Origin: a virus
Length of the DNA stretch: 64,000 nt
Virus record (IMG/VR): IMGVR_UViG_3300032214_000715
Span: 1-64,000 of that record
Strand: one strand, 5' to 3'
In this document: in pieces, positions 57,348 to 64,000 of the stretch
How positions within the stretch are numbered: the stretch's first letter is position 1
Layout of the letters: each line of letters starts with the position of its first letter
Notes under the pieces: model-generated
Databases searched by the model: none
The model's input: the letters and a program-made list of their open reading frames with translations, nothing else
What the model was told of the DNA's origin: nothing
Translations under genes and position numbers: made by a program

Positions 57348-58719
57348 ACTGCTCACTGTCTCCACTCAGCACTGCACTAGCGATAGCAGGTGAGAACCCA
57401 CTAACCAGTGCAACACCGCTCTCATCAAACTTGGCAGGTGCATGTCCTGAATGGTTTAGGTTCCAGAAAACGATGCGGGGCACTTGATAACCTGCTTCTT
57501 CGTATTGACGAGCGATCATTTGCATGGCACTCTCGGATACGCTTACAGACTGGTCAAAATTCATGTCACTTAGGATCACCAGAGTTCCTGGCATCTCAGA
57601 CTGACCTACGCCAGCATTGACTGCGGTTCTCAGGATCAACTCCATGGCCGCGTTCAAGTTGGTGTTCATGCCCCAATCACTCCTAGTCATCTGAGCGATC
57701 TTCTCGGTGATAGTGCCCTTCAAACGCAGCAGTTCCGGTTGTGCGCTGAAGGTCAGAAAACAGTCCTTGAATACGCCACTGTTCTTGTCAGCGAAGTACA
57801 GACCAAGACTCACAGCAACATCCATGCAAGACAACTCGCTCTTACTGTTACGACCACCGACCTTACAGGTCATACTGCCACTAACGTCTACTAGAGGCAG
57901 AACACTAGCGTCACCGATGAAGTCGGGCAGTGCAGCCCACTGTGCTTCAATCACCGCGATCTCATCAGCAGAGACTTCACTCTCACGCATCCAAGTGTCG
58001 ATAGGGGTGATGTGACCCTTCAACACATCATAGGGGTATACTGCGCTGGCCGAAATTTTTACACCGTCCTCACCCTTGATCAGAGACTGGACATACTCAC
58101 TGTACTTGGCTGTGTTGCGACCAAAAGCCTTCTTGTAACGTGCGTGAGCAACACTAGGAACATGGCTGAAGTTGATGTTGTCCCAGTCCTTGGCGCACAT
58201 CTGGGACTCCACGACCTTAGTCAGACCGACCAACATCTTGCGGTAAGCCTTAGGGCTCAGACCCATGAAGACGCGCAGTTCCAGTGCCAGCGGACCCTGA
58301 CGAGGCATCCACTTCGCGCACAGTCCGTTTCCAGACTTCAGCGCATCACTGATCATGGTGTATGCTACCTGCTTGAGTTCAGGTGTCATTACGACCAACA
58401 GATCGTCCCAACGGCCCAACTCAGGCAACTTGGTCATAAGACGCATTGCGTCCTGTGGGTAGTACTGCTCCATGTGAAGCAGAATGTCCCGAACCAGTTG
58501 TCGTTCGCCGCTACCACCACGAGCATCACGGATCCACTGTACCACGCGCAGTGTCAGTTCGCTGTCCTGCACGTATGCAGCTACGAACTTAGGCACAATG
58601 CCAACACCACGGGTAGCGCCGTAGAACAGGTCTATCACAGCGTTAGCGGTAGCCACACGTGCTACCATACCGTTCTCGGTAACGGTCAGTTGATTGTCGA
58701 TTGCTTGTGCGAATGTCAT
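57292..58719 (-). CDS. Ro60-like TROVE/vWA-domain protein (DUF2828-like)
   Basis: 475 residues. N-terminal helical-repeat part (about 1-265) with [19 protein letters not shown] and [11 protein letters not shown], as in TROVE/DUF2828 proteins; C-terminal von Willebrand A domain with intact MIDAS DVSGS (278-282), a Thr in MNTNLNAA and Asp in LSDMNFD. Ro60 (bacterial Rsr) rings bind Y RNAs and misfolded RNAs and can tether PNPase. A Y-RNA-like RNA lies just upstream on the same strand. AAAGGA precedes the ATG. Confidence 0.8.
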   Translation of the reverse strand: MTFAQAIDNQLTVTENGMVARVATANAVIDLFYGATRGVGIVPKFVAAYVQDSELTLRVVQWIRDARGGSGERQLVRDILLHMEQYYPQDAMRLMTKLPELGRWDDLLVVMTPELKQVAYTMISDALKSGNGLCAKWMPRQGPLALELRVFMGLSPKAYRKMLVGLTKVVESQMCAKDWDNINFSHVPSVAHARYKKAFGRNTAKYSEYVQSLIKGEDGVKISASAVYPYDVLKGHITPIDTWMRESEVSADEIAVIEAQWAALPDFIGDASVLPLVDVSGSMTCKVGGRNSKSELSCMDVAVSLGLYFADKNSGVFKDCFLTFSAQPELLRLKGTITEKIAQMTRSDWGMNTNLNAAMELILRTAVNAGVGQSEMPGTLVILSDMNFDQSVSVSESAMQMIARQYEEAGYQVPRIVFWNLNHSGHAPAKFDESGVALVSGFSPAIASAVLSGDSEQFTPEFVMRKAVMIPRYDI

Positions 58720-58875
58720 TTATTTTTTCCTTTCAACAGATTAGTTATCATTGGTCCTATCACGGTCTCCAGCCAGATTCGGGCTTTTTTATAGTGATTA
58801 AAATTGGTTGCTGGATCTAATCTAAGAACTTATTATATGTTACTTACTATTTTTAGTCTACAAATTCGGATAAAC

Positions 58876-58989
58876 TGTATACGTTTCTTGCCTGCTGCTC
58901 TGCCGACTGAGCTACATCTCACATTTGAGAGATGGAAGGACTCGAACCTTCGACACACTGGGTGATTTAATCGTTGCTGTATGTATACA
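58876..58989 (-). ncRNA. Y-RNA-like (YrlA-type) RNA with tRNA-like domain
   Basis: Order on the minus strand: closing strand TGTATAC; T-arm GAAGG-TTCGAGT-CCTTC (58935-58951); acceptor strand CATCTC; 8-nt loop; acceptor strand GAGATG (58915-58920); TA; D-arm GCTC-AGTCGGCA-GAGC (58897-58912); closing strand GTATACA (58876-58882). The tRNA halves are in permuted order with the acceptor capped, as in bacterial Y RNA tRNA-like modules, and the ends pair to form the putative Ro60-binding stem. Exact ends uncertain. Alternative: permuted tRNA gene. Confidence 0.65.
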
Positions 58990-59381
58990 AAAATATAACA
59001 GGATGATCGATACGGGTATTTTATTTCTCTGCTTGCCCCTTACACTAAAGGATTTTGTATCACAAGCACAGTCTAAATCGTTTAGACCCGATCCTAGTAT
59101 CTTGACTAGACACAAAGTTGGCTAACCCCAACAGGACGATTAGTTGACTAATCAGTTCAGAGTATTTTAAATTGCCGAAATCATCCTAATCAAATAACGG
59201 GATAGTTGTTGCCTTCTTTTATTCAAGTGAGAAATGCTAGACTCACCTCGACCGGATAAACATAAAACGCTTCACAGGTTGCCCTCTGCAAGATATGTCT
59301 ACTTTGCCCAGTCCATCCATAATTTTATGAATTTGCTGTACCTATCCCAAATCTCTTTGTTGTTACGATAGATGTATTATG
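58990..59381. other. Hairpin-rich non-coding region upstream of the Y-like RNA
   Basis: About 390 bp without a credible gene. Several perfect hairpins: GTCTAAA-TCG-TTTAGAC (59071-59087), GTTGG-CTAAC-CCAAC-like at about 59117-59133, GATTAGT-TG-ACTAATC (59138-59153), GTGAG-10 nt-CTCAC (about 59227-59246). Could hold further Y-like RNAs or a larger structured RNA. Confidence 0.45.
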
Positions 59382-59594
59382 TCATCGTTTACTATTCATT
59401 TCAAGCATTTTGGATGACTTGCTTTCTTTGACCTTGACCAAATTGGCAAGATTCATCCAAACTAAACGCTGATTGTCCGGGCGATGAACCTCAACGAAGT
59501 CCACGCCATCTACACGCCTACGATTATCAAAATTCTCGCATACCCATACTTCACCGGTACGTGGATTAGATAGAGTCACTGACTTTGCCTTCAT
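59382..59594 (-). CDS. Conserved small phage protein
   Basis: 70 residues: MKAKSVTLSNPRTGEVWVCE, RVDGVDFVEVHRPDNQRLVW. Known as a short conserved phage protein (SH3-like strand pattern). AGGAG precedes the ATG. Function unknown. Confidence 0.6.
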   Translation of the reverse strand: MKAKSVTLSNPRTGEVWVCENFDNRRRVDGVDFVEVHRPDNQRLVWMNLANLVKVKESKSSKMLEMNSKR

Positions 59595-59604
59595 AGTTTT
59601 CTCC

Positions 59605-60090
59605 TTACGCTGTCTGACGACGAGATTCCAAACTTTTGAATTGATCCGCAGCATACGATGCCGCAAAAGCACGAGGTTTCACAAATGGAATTACTCCACA
59701 CATGCCCTTAACGTAACCAATGGCTTCATTGATAACGAGATTGCTATTGTGAAACTCACTTGGATTTAGGTCCAAGTGAACTTCTACCTCAAATGGCACT
59801 TCCTTGGCTAGTTCTAGATAAAGATTGGCTACACGATATACTTCATTCATTAATCGCATGCGTGGCTTATCCGCACGTTGATCGTAGTCACGTTCACGAT
59901 CCACTGCGCCGAAAATCTTACAACCATTATTGCCGTTTACGTGAATAACTACAGCGGTAATATAATCAGCATACCAGACATTGTTATGCTGTAGGCGTTC
60001 ACTGTCACAGCCAATATAAATTTTAGTGTTGTCGGACAGATTTTCACAAAACGTCACAACTTCATCAATGTCAATATGCTTCTTATACAT
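59605..60090 (-). CDS. RNase H-fold protein (YkuK/DUF458-like)
   Basis: 161 residues. TKIYIGCDSERLQHN (first Asp strand of an RNase H-like fold), YADYITAVVIHVNG, VEVHLDLNPSEFHNS, and a C-terminal AIGYVKGMCGVIPFVKPRAF. Conserved in phages and bacilli (YkuK); nuclease activity is unproven. AGGAG precedes the ATG. Part of the RNA-related cluster. Confidence 0.7.
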   Translation of the reverse strand: MYKKHIDIDEVVTFCENLSDNTKIYIGCDSERLQHNNVWYADYITAVVIHVNGNNGCKIFGAVDRERDYDQRADKPRMRLMNEVYRVANLYLELAKEVPFEVEVHLDLNPSEFHNSNLVINEAIGYVKGMCGVIPFVKPRAFAASYAADQFKSLESRRQTA

Positions 60091-60101
60091 TTTAGTCTCC
60101 T

Positions 60102-60389
60102 TTAAAAAACATCATGCCTCTTTGGTTTATTTCTTTCACTTCTATCTTTGATTTTACCTAGATACTCTCGCCCAACTGCGCCAGACTCAATATCATCAAA
60201 TACAATCTTAGTGGGAATACTTTTTAGCTTGCGCTGCTCCAAATACGTAGACACGTTCATGTCACTGTACTTCATAGCATCGTCTTCTTGCTTACGCACA
60301 CGATGTATTTCCCTCAATCGCTCACTGGCAACTAGAATCAAATCGAATCTGTTGCCGATGCGATCACACATTTTATCAAAATCATTCAT
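60102..60389 (-). CDS. RNA polymerase omega (RpoZ)-like protein
   Basis: 95 residues. RIGNRFDLILVASERLREIH matches the hallmark of bacterial omega (G-N-R-F-D-L-V-L-V-A-x-R-A-R), and TKIVFDDIESGAVGREYL aligns with the second omega helix (x-x-I-A-L-R-E-I-E-E-G). Would bind beta-prime of host RNAP. ATG 60389 chosen behind AGGA. Possible role in redirecting host polymerase. Confidence 0.72.
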   Translation of the reverse strand: MNDFDKMCDRIGNRFDLILVASERLREIHRVRKQEDDAMKYSDMNVSTYLEQRKLKSIPTKIVFDDIESGAVGREYLGKIKDRSERNKPKRHDVF

Positions 60390-60414
60390 TATTAGTCCTA
60401 TCAAAGTTATTATA

Positions 60415-60442
60415 ATTATACACAAGCATCAACCGATGTCAA
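60415..60442 (-). promoter_or_regulatory. Sigma70-type promoter
   Basis: Minus strand TTGACA (60437-60442) - 16 bp - TATAAT (60415-60420), before the omega-like gene. Confidence 0.78.
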
Positions 60443-60459
60443 GCAGTATTTTACTATTT

Positions 60460-60469
60460 ACTAAATAAT
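60460..60469 (+). promoter_or_regulatory. T4-like late promoter variant, leaderless arrangement
   Basis: ACTAAATAAT; TAAATA ends 5 nt before ATG 60473. Confidence 0.5.
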
Positions 60470-60472
60470 AGT

Positions 60473-60637
60473 ATGGCATCACGCACTGTATACACGCTAA
60501 ACGGTCTTACTTTTCACGTAAGCATAAGTGATATGAGCACTTATTGTATTATAATACTTGATCGTTACACTGGTGACGTTGATATTAAGTACTTCAGTGA
60601 TTGGTATGAAGCACTAATGTACATTAAAGAATTTTAA
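60473..60637 (+). CDS. Very small protein
   Basis: 54 residues: MASRTVYTLNGLTFHVSISD ... IIILDRYTGDVDIKYFSDWY. No family recognised. Convergent with the gene at 60634 (4-bp overlap). Confidence 0.55.
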   Translation: MASRTVYTLNGLTFHVSISDMSTYCIIILDRYTGDVDIKYFSDWYEALMYIKEF

Positions 60638-60825
60638 TTAGCAATTAATTCTCTAAGCTTAAGCAATTGTGTCGGCGTCAGCACCATTTCAAACCGCATT
60701 TCTGTATTGTCATTCCATTGAGTGTAAAAACGCAAATGTTGAAATTCGGGACCGACCGAAATTGGCTGAGTCAACTCAGCATATACACGATAATTTCCAT
60801 TTTCACTAATTAGAACTTTGCTCAT
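60634..60825 (-). CDS. Small conserved phage protein
   Basis: 63 residues: VLISENGNYRVYAELTQPIS, FYTQWNDNTEMRFEMVLTPT, QLLKLRELI. Beta-rich then helix; a short family seen in other phages. Function unknown. Confidence 0.6.
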   Translation of the reverse strand: MSKVLISENGNYRVYAELTQPISVGPEFQHLRFYTQWNDNTEMRFEMVLTPTQLLKLRELIAN

Positions 60826-60841
60826 ATTATACCTTTATGTT

Positions 60842-60931
60842 TGGCGGATAGTGTGAGATTCGAACTCACGATAGAATTTCTCCTATGACGGTTTAGTAGA
60901 CCGTTGGTTTCAGCCGCTCACCCAACTATCC
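60842..60931 (-). tRNA. tRNA-Ser, anticodon ACT
   Basis: Acceptor GGATAGT/ACTATCC, D-loop with GCGGCTGAA, anticodon stem ACGGT/ACCGT with loop CTACTAA (anticodon ACT at 34-36), class II variable arm ATAG...CTAT, T-arm GTGAG-TTCGAAT-CTCAC, discriminator G and encoded CCA. All 7 acceptor and 5 anticodon pairs are perfect. A34 is unusual; the normal form would be GCT. Near tilS. Confidence 0.88.
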
Positions 60932-60974
60932 TTTAGATATATTTACTACGCGAGACAAACGCTAAAATATTTTA

Positions 60975-61577
60975 CTACACAGTTTGTTGACGCTGTTCTA
61001 ACTTTTTGCGAAGCATGGTATGAATGCCAGGATTCACTCTGAGTACATCAGCCATAAGTTTATGCCTAATAAAATTCCTAGTATAACGAGTATCGTTATT
61101 AGAATGATCCTCAATCCACTTAACATTTTTGCGTCTCGCCCAATCTTCTAATTCATACTTTCTATTTAATAGAAATGGTCTGATAACGTTGCCACGACGA
61201 TATGGGATCAAGCTACTGGTTCCATGTAAACTACTCCACACCCAAGTCTCAGCTACATCATCTAAATGATGAGCAGTGACTACAGTATCAAATTGATTTA
61301 GAAAATTATATCGTTCCTCACGCCAATGTTCTTCTGGACTTTGCTCACGATCACGATGAACTTTTGTCATTTCACCAATATGTAATGCTACATTATTTTT
61401 TGAGCAAAAATCAGTTAAAAACTCCTGAGCACGATTACTGTTTTCGGTGTTATGATTAAAGAAAGCAGCATCGACGTTATGATTTCGTTGTAAGAAATCT
61501 AACAATACCATACTGTCAATGCCACCACTAAGTGCCACGGTCAACTTTCTGGGCAATGATCCTAAAACTTTGATCAT
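60975..61577 (-). CDS. tilS: tRNA(Ile)-lysidine synthase-like PP-loop protein
   Basis: 200 residues. PP-loop VALSGGIDSMVLLDFL (17-22), AAFFNHNTENS, VTAHHLDDVAETWVW, GNVIRPFL, and WIEDHSNNDTRYTRNFIRHKL, the N-terminal catalytic domain of TilS without the C-terminal domains, as in T4-like phages. Would convert C34 of tRNA-Ile(CAU) to lysidine; no such tRNA lies in this window. Confidence 0.88.
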   Translation of the reverse strand: MIKVLGSLPRKLTVALSGGIDSMVLLDFLQRNHNVDAAFFNHNTENSNRAQEFLTDFCSKNNVALHIGEMTKVHRDREQSPEEHWREERYNFLNQFDTVVTAHHLDDVAETWVWSSLHGTSSLIPYRRGNVIRPFLLNRKYELEDWARRKNVKWIEDHSNNDTRYTRNFIRHKLMADVLRVNPGIHTMLRKKLEQRQQTV

Positions 61578-61612
61578 ACTACATCACAACACTGTTTCCA
61601 TTACAGAATTTA

Positions 61613-61640
61613 AGTATAACATAATAAAAGAAAAACGCAA
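61613..61640 (-). promoter_or_regulatory. Probable sigma70-type promoter
   Basis: Minus strand TTGCGT (61635-61640) - 16 bp - TATACT (61613-61618), before tilS. Confidence 0.55.
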
Positions 61641-61658
61641 GAACTATCTTGTTCAAAT

Positions 61659-61666
61659 GATAAATA
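61659..61666 (+). promoter_or_regulatory. T4-like late promoter of GIY-YIG gene 3
   Basis: GATAAATA; hairpin starts 5 nt downstream. Confidence 0.6.
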
Positions 61667-61671
61667 AAAGT

Positions 61672-61701
61672 GTCAGTCGCGATACGTCAATATCCACTGA
61701 C
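61672..61701 (+). ncRNA. Conserved 5'-terminal hairpin, copy 3
   Basis: Outer stem GTCAGT/ACTGAC, bulge CGC, inner stem GATA/TATC, 6-nt loop CGTCAA, unpaired C, then TCTAA. Confidence 0.7.
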
Positions 61702-61727
61702 TCTAACGCTTTTTGGGAGCATCAGCA

Positions 61728-62339
61728 ATGTATTTACACTATATCATCTATCGTGTCCAACATAAAAATGGACACTACTATATTGGACGACACGCTACAA
61801 ATAATCTCAACGATGATTATATTGGTAGCGGCACTTGGTCCAGAAGCATAAAAAATCCAAACAATGTTAGCAGAATCATTTTGGAAGTTTGCCAAAATGA
61901 ACAGCACTACATTGAGCGAGAACAATACTATTTGGATTTACATTTTGGCAAGCCTGGATGTATGAACCAAAGTAATAGGGCTACAGGATTTCCCTGCGGT
62001 GAAGCACACCATATGAAACAGCCCAAAAATAGACTCAAACATTCTATTCGCCAAAAGTCTTTAGGTAGTAATCATCATTTTAATACTCCAGAGAATCGCG
62101 AGCGTATGCGTATCAACAACCCCGGATCATTCCCAGAGAATCGTGCTCGTGCCTCTAAACAACTATTAGAAAACAATCCAATGTATGATCCTGTAGCATT
62201 AGCAAAGATAAGCGGTGAAAATCATTGGACAAAAAACAATGCCCACTTAAAAACTTGTGAGCATTGTAGTATTGCCGACATATCCAAATCGAACTACACC
62301 CGATGGCACGGTCCCAAATGTAAGTCTATTACATTGTAG
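61728..62339 (+). CDS. GIY-YIG homing endonuclease with zinc finger
   Basis: 203 residues. YIIYRVQHKNGHYYIGRHAT core, ERQYYLDLHFG-like Glu region, and a C-terminal [19 protein letters not shown] finger like those of the 56475 gene. GGGAGC before ATG 61728; homologue starts (MYLAY, MFIYY) support it over an upstream codon. 3' end overlaps the convergent phosphoesterase by 11 bp. Confidence 0.82.
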   Translation: MYLHYIIYRVQHKNGHYYIGRHATNNLNDDYIGSGTWSRSIKNPNNVSRIILEVCQNEQHYIEREQYYLDLHFGKPGCMNQSNRATGFPCGEAHHMKQPKNRLKHSIRQKSLGSNHHFNTPENRERMRINNPGSFPENRARASKQLLENNPMYDPVALAKISGENHWTKNNAHLKTCEHCSIADISKSNYTRWHGPKCKSITL

Positions 62340-62931
62340 GACCGTTTCCACTCTTAAAGCCCACAGAGCCACCTTGTTCCGTAATCCTCTTTAAGGCATC
62401 CTCAAAAAGGATAGGAGCAAAGTCTGTTTGTTCAACACAGGCACACCAGTATCTTGGATCTATCTCATCGCTGTATAAGATTTCACCAGTTCGGGCATCG
62501 ACACCTCTCGCCTTCATAACTCTGTTGGCGTGTAAGTGTCCGTGTATGTTACACGCCATCCTACCAAGGCTTGCTTCGTGGACAGGAATATGACTTAAAA
62601 TAAGTCCATTCATCACATGGTAGGCACGTAATTCTCTAAAGTACTGCCTGTACTCGTCATCACGAAAGATGTCGTGATTACCACGAATCAATACCTTGTC
62701 GCCGTTTAAGCGGGCTAATGTCTTTAAACTCTTACGATTGATAACCACATCGCCTAGGTGATATACCTTATCACTAGGTTTAACCCGTTCGTTCCAAGCC
62801 TTAACCATGTACTCGTCCATTTCTTCAGCGCAACTAAATGGGCGCAGTGAGCTACCATCTTCGCGCTTAAATACGGTACATGTCTTTTCGTGCCCGAAAT
62901 GCGTATCACTAATTAACCATACTGCTGGCAT
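62329..62931 (-). CDS. Calcineurin-like metallophosphoesterase
   Basis: 200 residues. All motifs present: ISDTHFGH, YHLGDVVIN, LIRGNHD, ILSHIPVH, NIHGHLHANR. Typical phage phosphodiesterase; possible substrates are cyclic nucleotides or phosphate ends. AGGAGA precedes the ATG. Confidence 0.85.
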   Translation of the reverse strand: MPAVWLISDTHFGHEKTCTVFKREDGSSLRPFSCAEEMDEYMVKAWNERVKPSDKVYHLGDVVINRKSLKTLARLNGDKVLIRGNHDIFRDDEYRQYFRELRAYHVMNGLILSHIPVHEASLGRMACNIHGHLHANRVMKARGVDARTGEILYSDEIDPRYWCACVEQTDFAPILFEDALKRITEQGGSVGFKSGNGPTM

Positions 62932-62976
62932 ATTATTCTCCTAACTTGTTAGAATTCAGTGATATCGGGAATTAAT

Positions 62977-63093
62977 TTATCGTATAAGAAATTGAAACGA
63001 TAGAATCGCAATCATCATTACCACTAGAATATGACCTACATTCTGCCAGAATGTAAAGTCTTTACTATAAAACCACTCTAAAATAGACTTCAT
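62977..63093 (-). CDS. Very small membrane protein
   Basis: 38 residues: MKSILEWFYSKDFTFWQNVG then HILVVMMIAILSFQFLI, one membrane helix. AGGTAA upstream at the end of the HNH gene. Function unknown. Confidence 0.5.
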   Translation of the reverse strand: MKSILEWFYSKDFTFWQNVGHILVVMMIAILSFQFLIR

Positions 63094-63096
63094 ATT

Positions 63097-63564
63097 TTAC
63101 CTAAAACTCAGTGCTGTAGTACAAATCTTGTGAAAATTTTCTGTATCCTCTTTATACAGATCATGTGCGAATTGAATAAGTTTAAGTTTTTTCTCAATAT
63201 CTTCCTGTTTCTTGTTCTTAGAACGTTCAACGTATGTAGGACTAAGAGTTTCTTTAAAATGCTTCATGTTTCCGGCGTGATTAGTCCACTCTAGATTAGA
63301 AACATCATTATTTGACTTGTTACCATCAATATGATTGACAACATTATATCCTGGCGGGGGCCCCTTCAAAAATGTCATAGCAACGAGACGATGAACTGAA
63401 ATCGTTACTGTTTTGCCGTTTACTGACAGCCCAACTTTGCGATACCCTTGCCAGTAACTGCCATTAATTTCAACTGGTTCGCCTCCTCGTTTAGAGGAAA
63501 ATACTTTTCCACTATTAGTGACAAAGTAACCTGGAAAATTTTTGATTTCTACTGCGTCTTTCAT
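63097..63564 (-). CDS. HNH endonuclease (NUMOD4-HNH)
   Basis: 155 residues. NUMOD4-like start IKNFPGYFVTNSGKVFSSKR, then HNH core VHRLVAMTFLKG, NVVNHIDGNKSNNDVSNLEW, and a basic helical tail. Typical free-standing phage homing endonuclease. It lacks the hairpin leader of the GIY-YIG genes. Confidence 0.85.
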   Translation of the reverse strand: MKDAVEIKNFPGYFVTNSGKVFSSKRGGEPVEINGSYWQGYRKVGLSVNGKTVTISVHRLVAMTFLKGPPPGYNVVNHIDGNKSNNDVSNLEWTNHAGNMKHFKETLSPTYVERSKNKKQEDIEKKLKLIQFAHDLYKEDTENFHKICTTALSFR

Positions 63565-63573
63565 TATTGTTCC

Positions 63574-63792
63574 TTAATAAATCCCAAGAATTCGTAGTTC
63601 ATCAGCGGTGAGTAGTGATTGTAGCCTACTTACCAATATCTTACGATTTTCTTTGTATTCTCGCCAATGAGCATCAATTTGAACCCAACGTTTCTTGCTC
63701 ACTGTTTTGTTGTATCGTGCGATCTCCTCATCAATCTCTTGAAGTTTGCGCGTTGCGCCAGACTTTGGAGTGCTTTCGTCATCAGTTGTCAT
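63574..63792 (-). CDS. Hypothetical helical protein
   Basis: 72 residues, charged helices (RKLQEIDEEIARYNKTVSKK). No family recognised. Confidence 0.55.
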   Translation of the reverse strand: MTTDDESTPKSGATRKLQEIDEEIARYNKTVSKKRWVQIDAHWREYKENRKILVSRLQSLLTADELRILGIY

Positions 63793-63804
63793 GATTTTTC
63801 TTGA

Positions 63805-64000
63805 TTATTTTGTAAGAAGATAGGGCTTGTTCCACTTGCCGACCTTTACATCAACGTAGTAAGCAATGTCAAAGTGATCAACCATAGTATCACTGTTGTC
63901 ATACCAACCAGCCGACTTGAGAGCCCGAAAAGCCTCAGCCAGAAAATTCTTGGCACTGCCAGAAAAATGCTCCTGAAACCAATATGGATTCACATCAATA
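63805..64000 (-). CDS. Hypothetical protein, 5' end possibly outside window
   Basis: The frame stays open to the window edge; a GTG at 63993 could be the start but earlier codons are also open. SGSAKNFLAEAFRALKSAGW and DHFDIAYYVDVKVGKWNK; a small conserved-looking protein with no known role. Confidence 0.5.
   Translation of the reverse strand, partial: IDVNPYWFQEHFSGSAKNFLAEAFRALKSAGWYDNSDTMVDHFDIAYYVDVKVGKWNKPYLLTK

Noticed and set aside
58771-58790. Plus-strand terminator AGCC...GGCT with T run
   Set aside because: Only a 4-bp stem and no plus-strand gene close upstream.
58012-58794. 260-codon plus-strand frame over the Ro60-like gene
   Set aside because: Composition is a mirror of the vWA gene; no ribosome site or recognisable domain.
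58876-58989. Permuted tRNA gene, or permuted two-piece tmRNA
   Set aside because: Anticodon-stem halves do not pair and no tag frame or TGGTTTCGAC-type tmRNA start is present; the Ro60-like neighbour makes a Y RNA the better reading.
58990-59381. GOLLD/ROOL-type giant RNA
   Set aside because: Several hairpins are present but I cannot match any known consensus by eye; a covariance search would be needed.

Overview
This window looks like part of the genome of a very large, low-GC, T4-like myovirus infecting a Gram-negative bacterium. Evidence: dense strings of small genes with ATGA stop-start overlaps; T4-type late promoter motifs (GATAAATA and variants); three GIY-YIG and one HNH homing endonuclease; phage nucleotide-metabolism genes; and many host-like genes carried by huge phages (IF-1, bS21, ClpX, two ClpP, ClpS, Hsp20, TilS, an RNAP omega-like protein, SOD, an A-type Fe-S carrier). 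No terminase, capsid, tail sheath, polymerase or prohead protease gene lies in the window, so the assignment rests on content and style. The host is not identifiable.

Layout. 1-2.1 kb (+): end of a phosphoesterase, a winged-helix protein, MazG-like and dCMP deaminase genes. 2.1-6.7 kb (+): an array of tiny paralogous genes ending in L-R-W-S-like tails whose codons also form the Shine-Dalgarno of the next gene. 7.0-7.8 kb (-): two small membrane proteins, probably lysis functions. 7.9-25.5 kb (+): a cassette of large proteins that almost all start with a short MRxxxF..LLE leader resembling the T4 capsid-targeting/prohead-protease site. They carry acetyltransferase, kinase-like, nuclease, metalloprotease, ClpS and HAD domains plus a repeated unknown 'WCTA' domain, and are candidate virion-packaged, co-injected effectors. 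25.5-29.6 kb (-): Fe-S carrier, SOD, IF-1 and small regulators. 30.4-35 kb: a Clp module (ClpP1, ClpP2, ClpS, Hsp20, bS21, ClpX). 35-48.2 kb (-): a long early-type accessory region of about 45 very small genes, many from a second paralogous family (N-terminal MNERIKELA, C-terminal HFGVE) whose tail codons again carry the next ribosome site; it includes a type IV pilin-like gene. 48.3-53.4 kb (-): papain-like protease, repeat-rich proteins and a set of beta-structured, collagen-containing fibre-like proteins. 53.4-56.3 kb (-): LuxR-type regulator and others. 56.4-64 kb: mobile endonucleases and an RNA-biology cluster (Ro60-like TROVE/vWA protein with an adjacent Y-RNA-like RNA, YkuK-type RNase H fold protein, omega-like protein, tRNA-Ser, TilS).

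The strongest new leads are: (1) a phage Ro60-Y RNA pair in which the RNA carries a tRNA-like domain in permuted order; (2) the tagged effector cassette; (3) a covarying 5'-terminal RNA hairpin shared by the three GIY-YIG genes; (4) late promoters placed 5-8 nt before start codons, predicting leaderless mRNAs; (5) two unrelated small-gene arrays in which a conserved C-terminal peptide doubles as the next gene's ribosome binding site.
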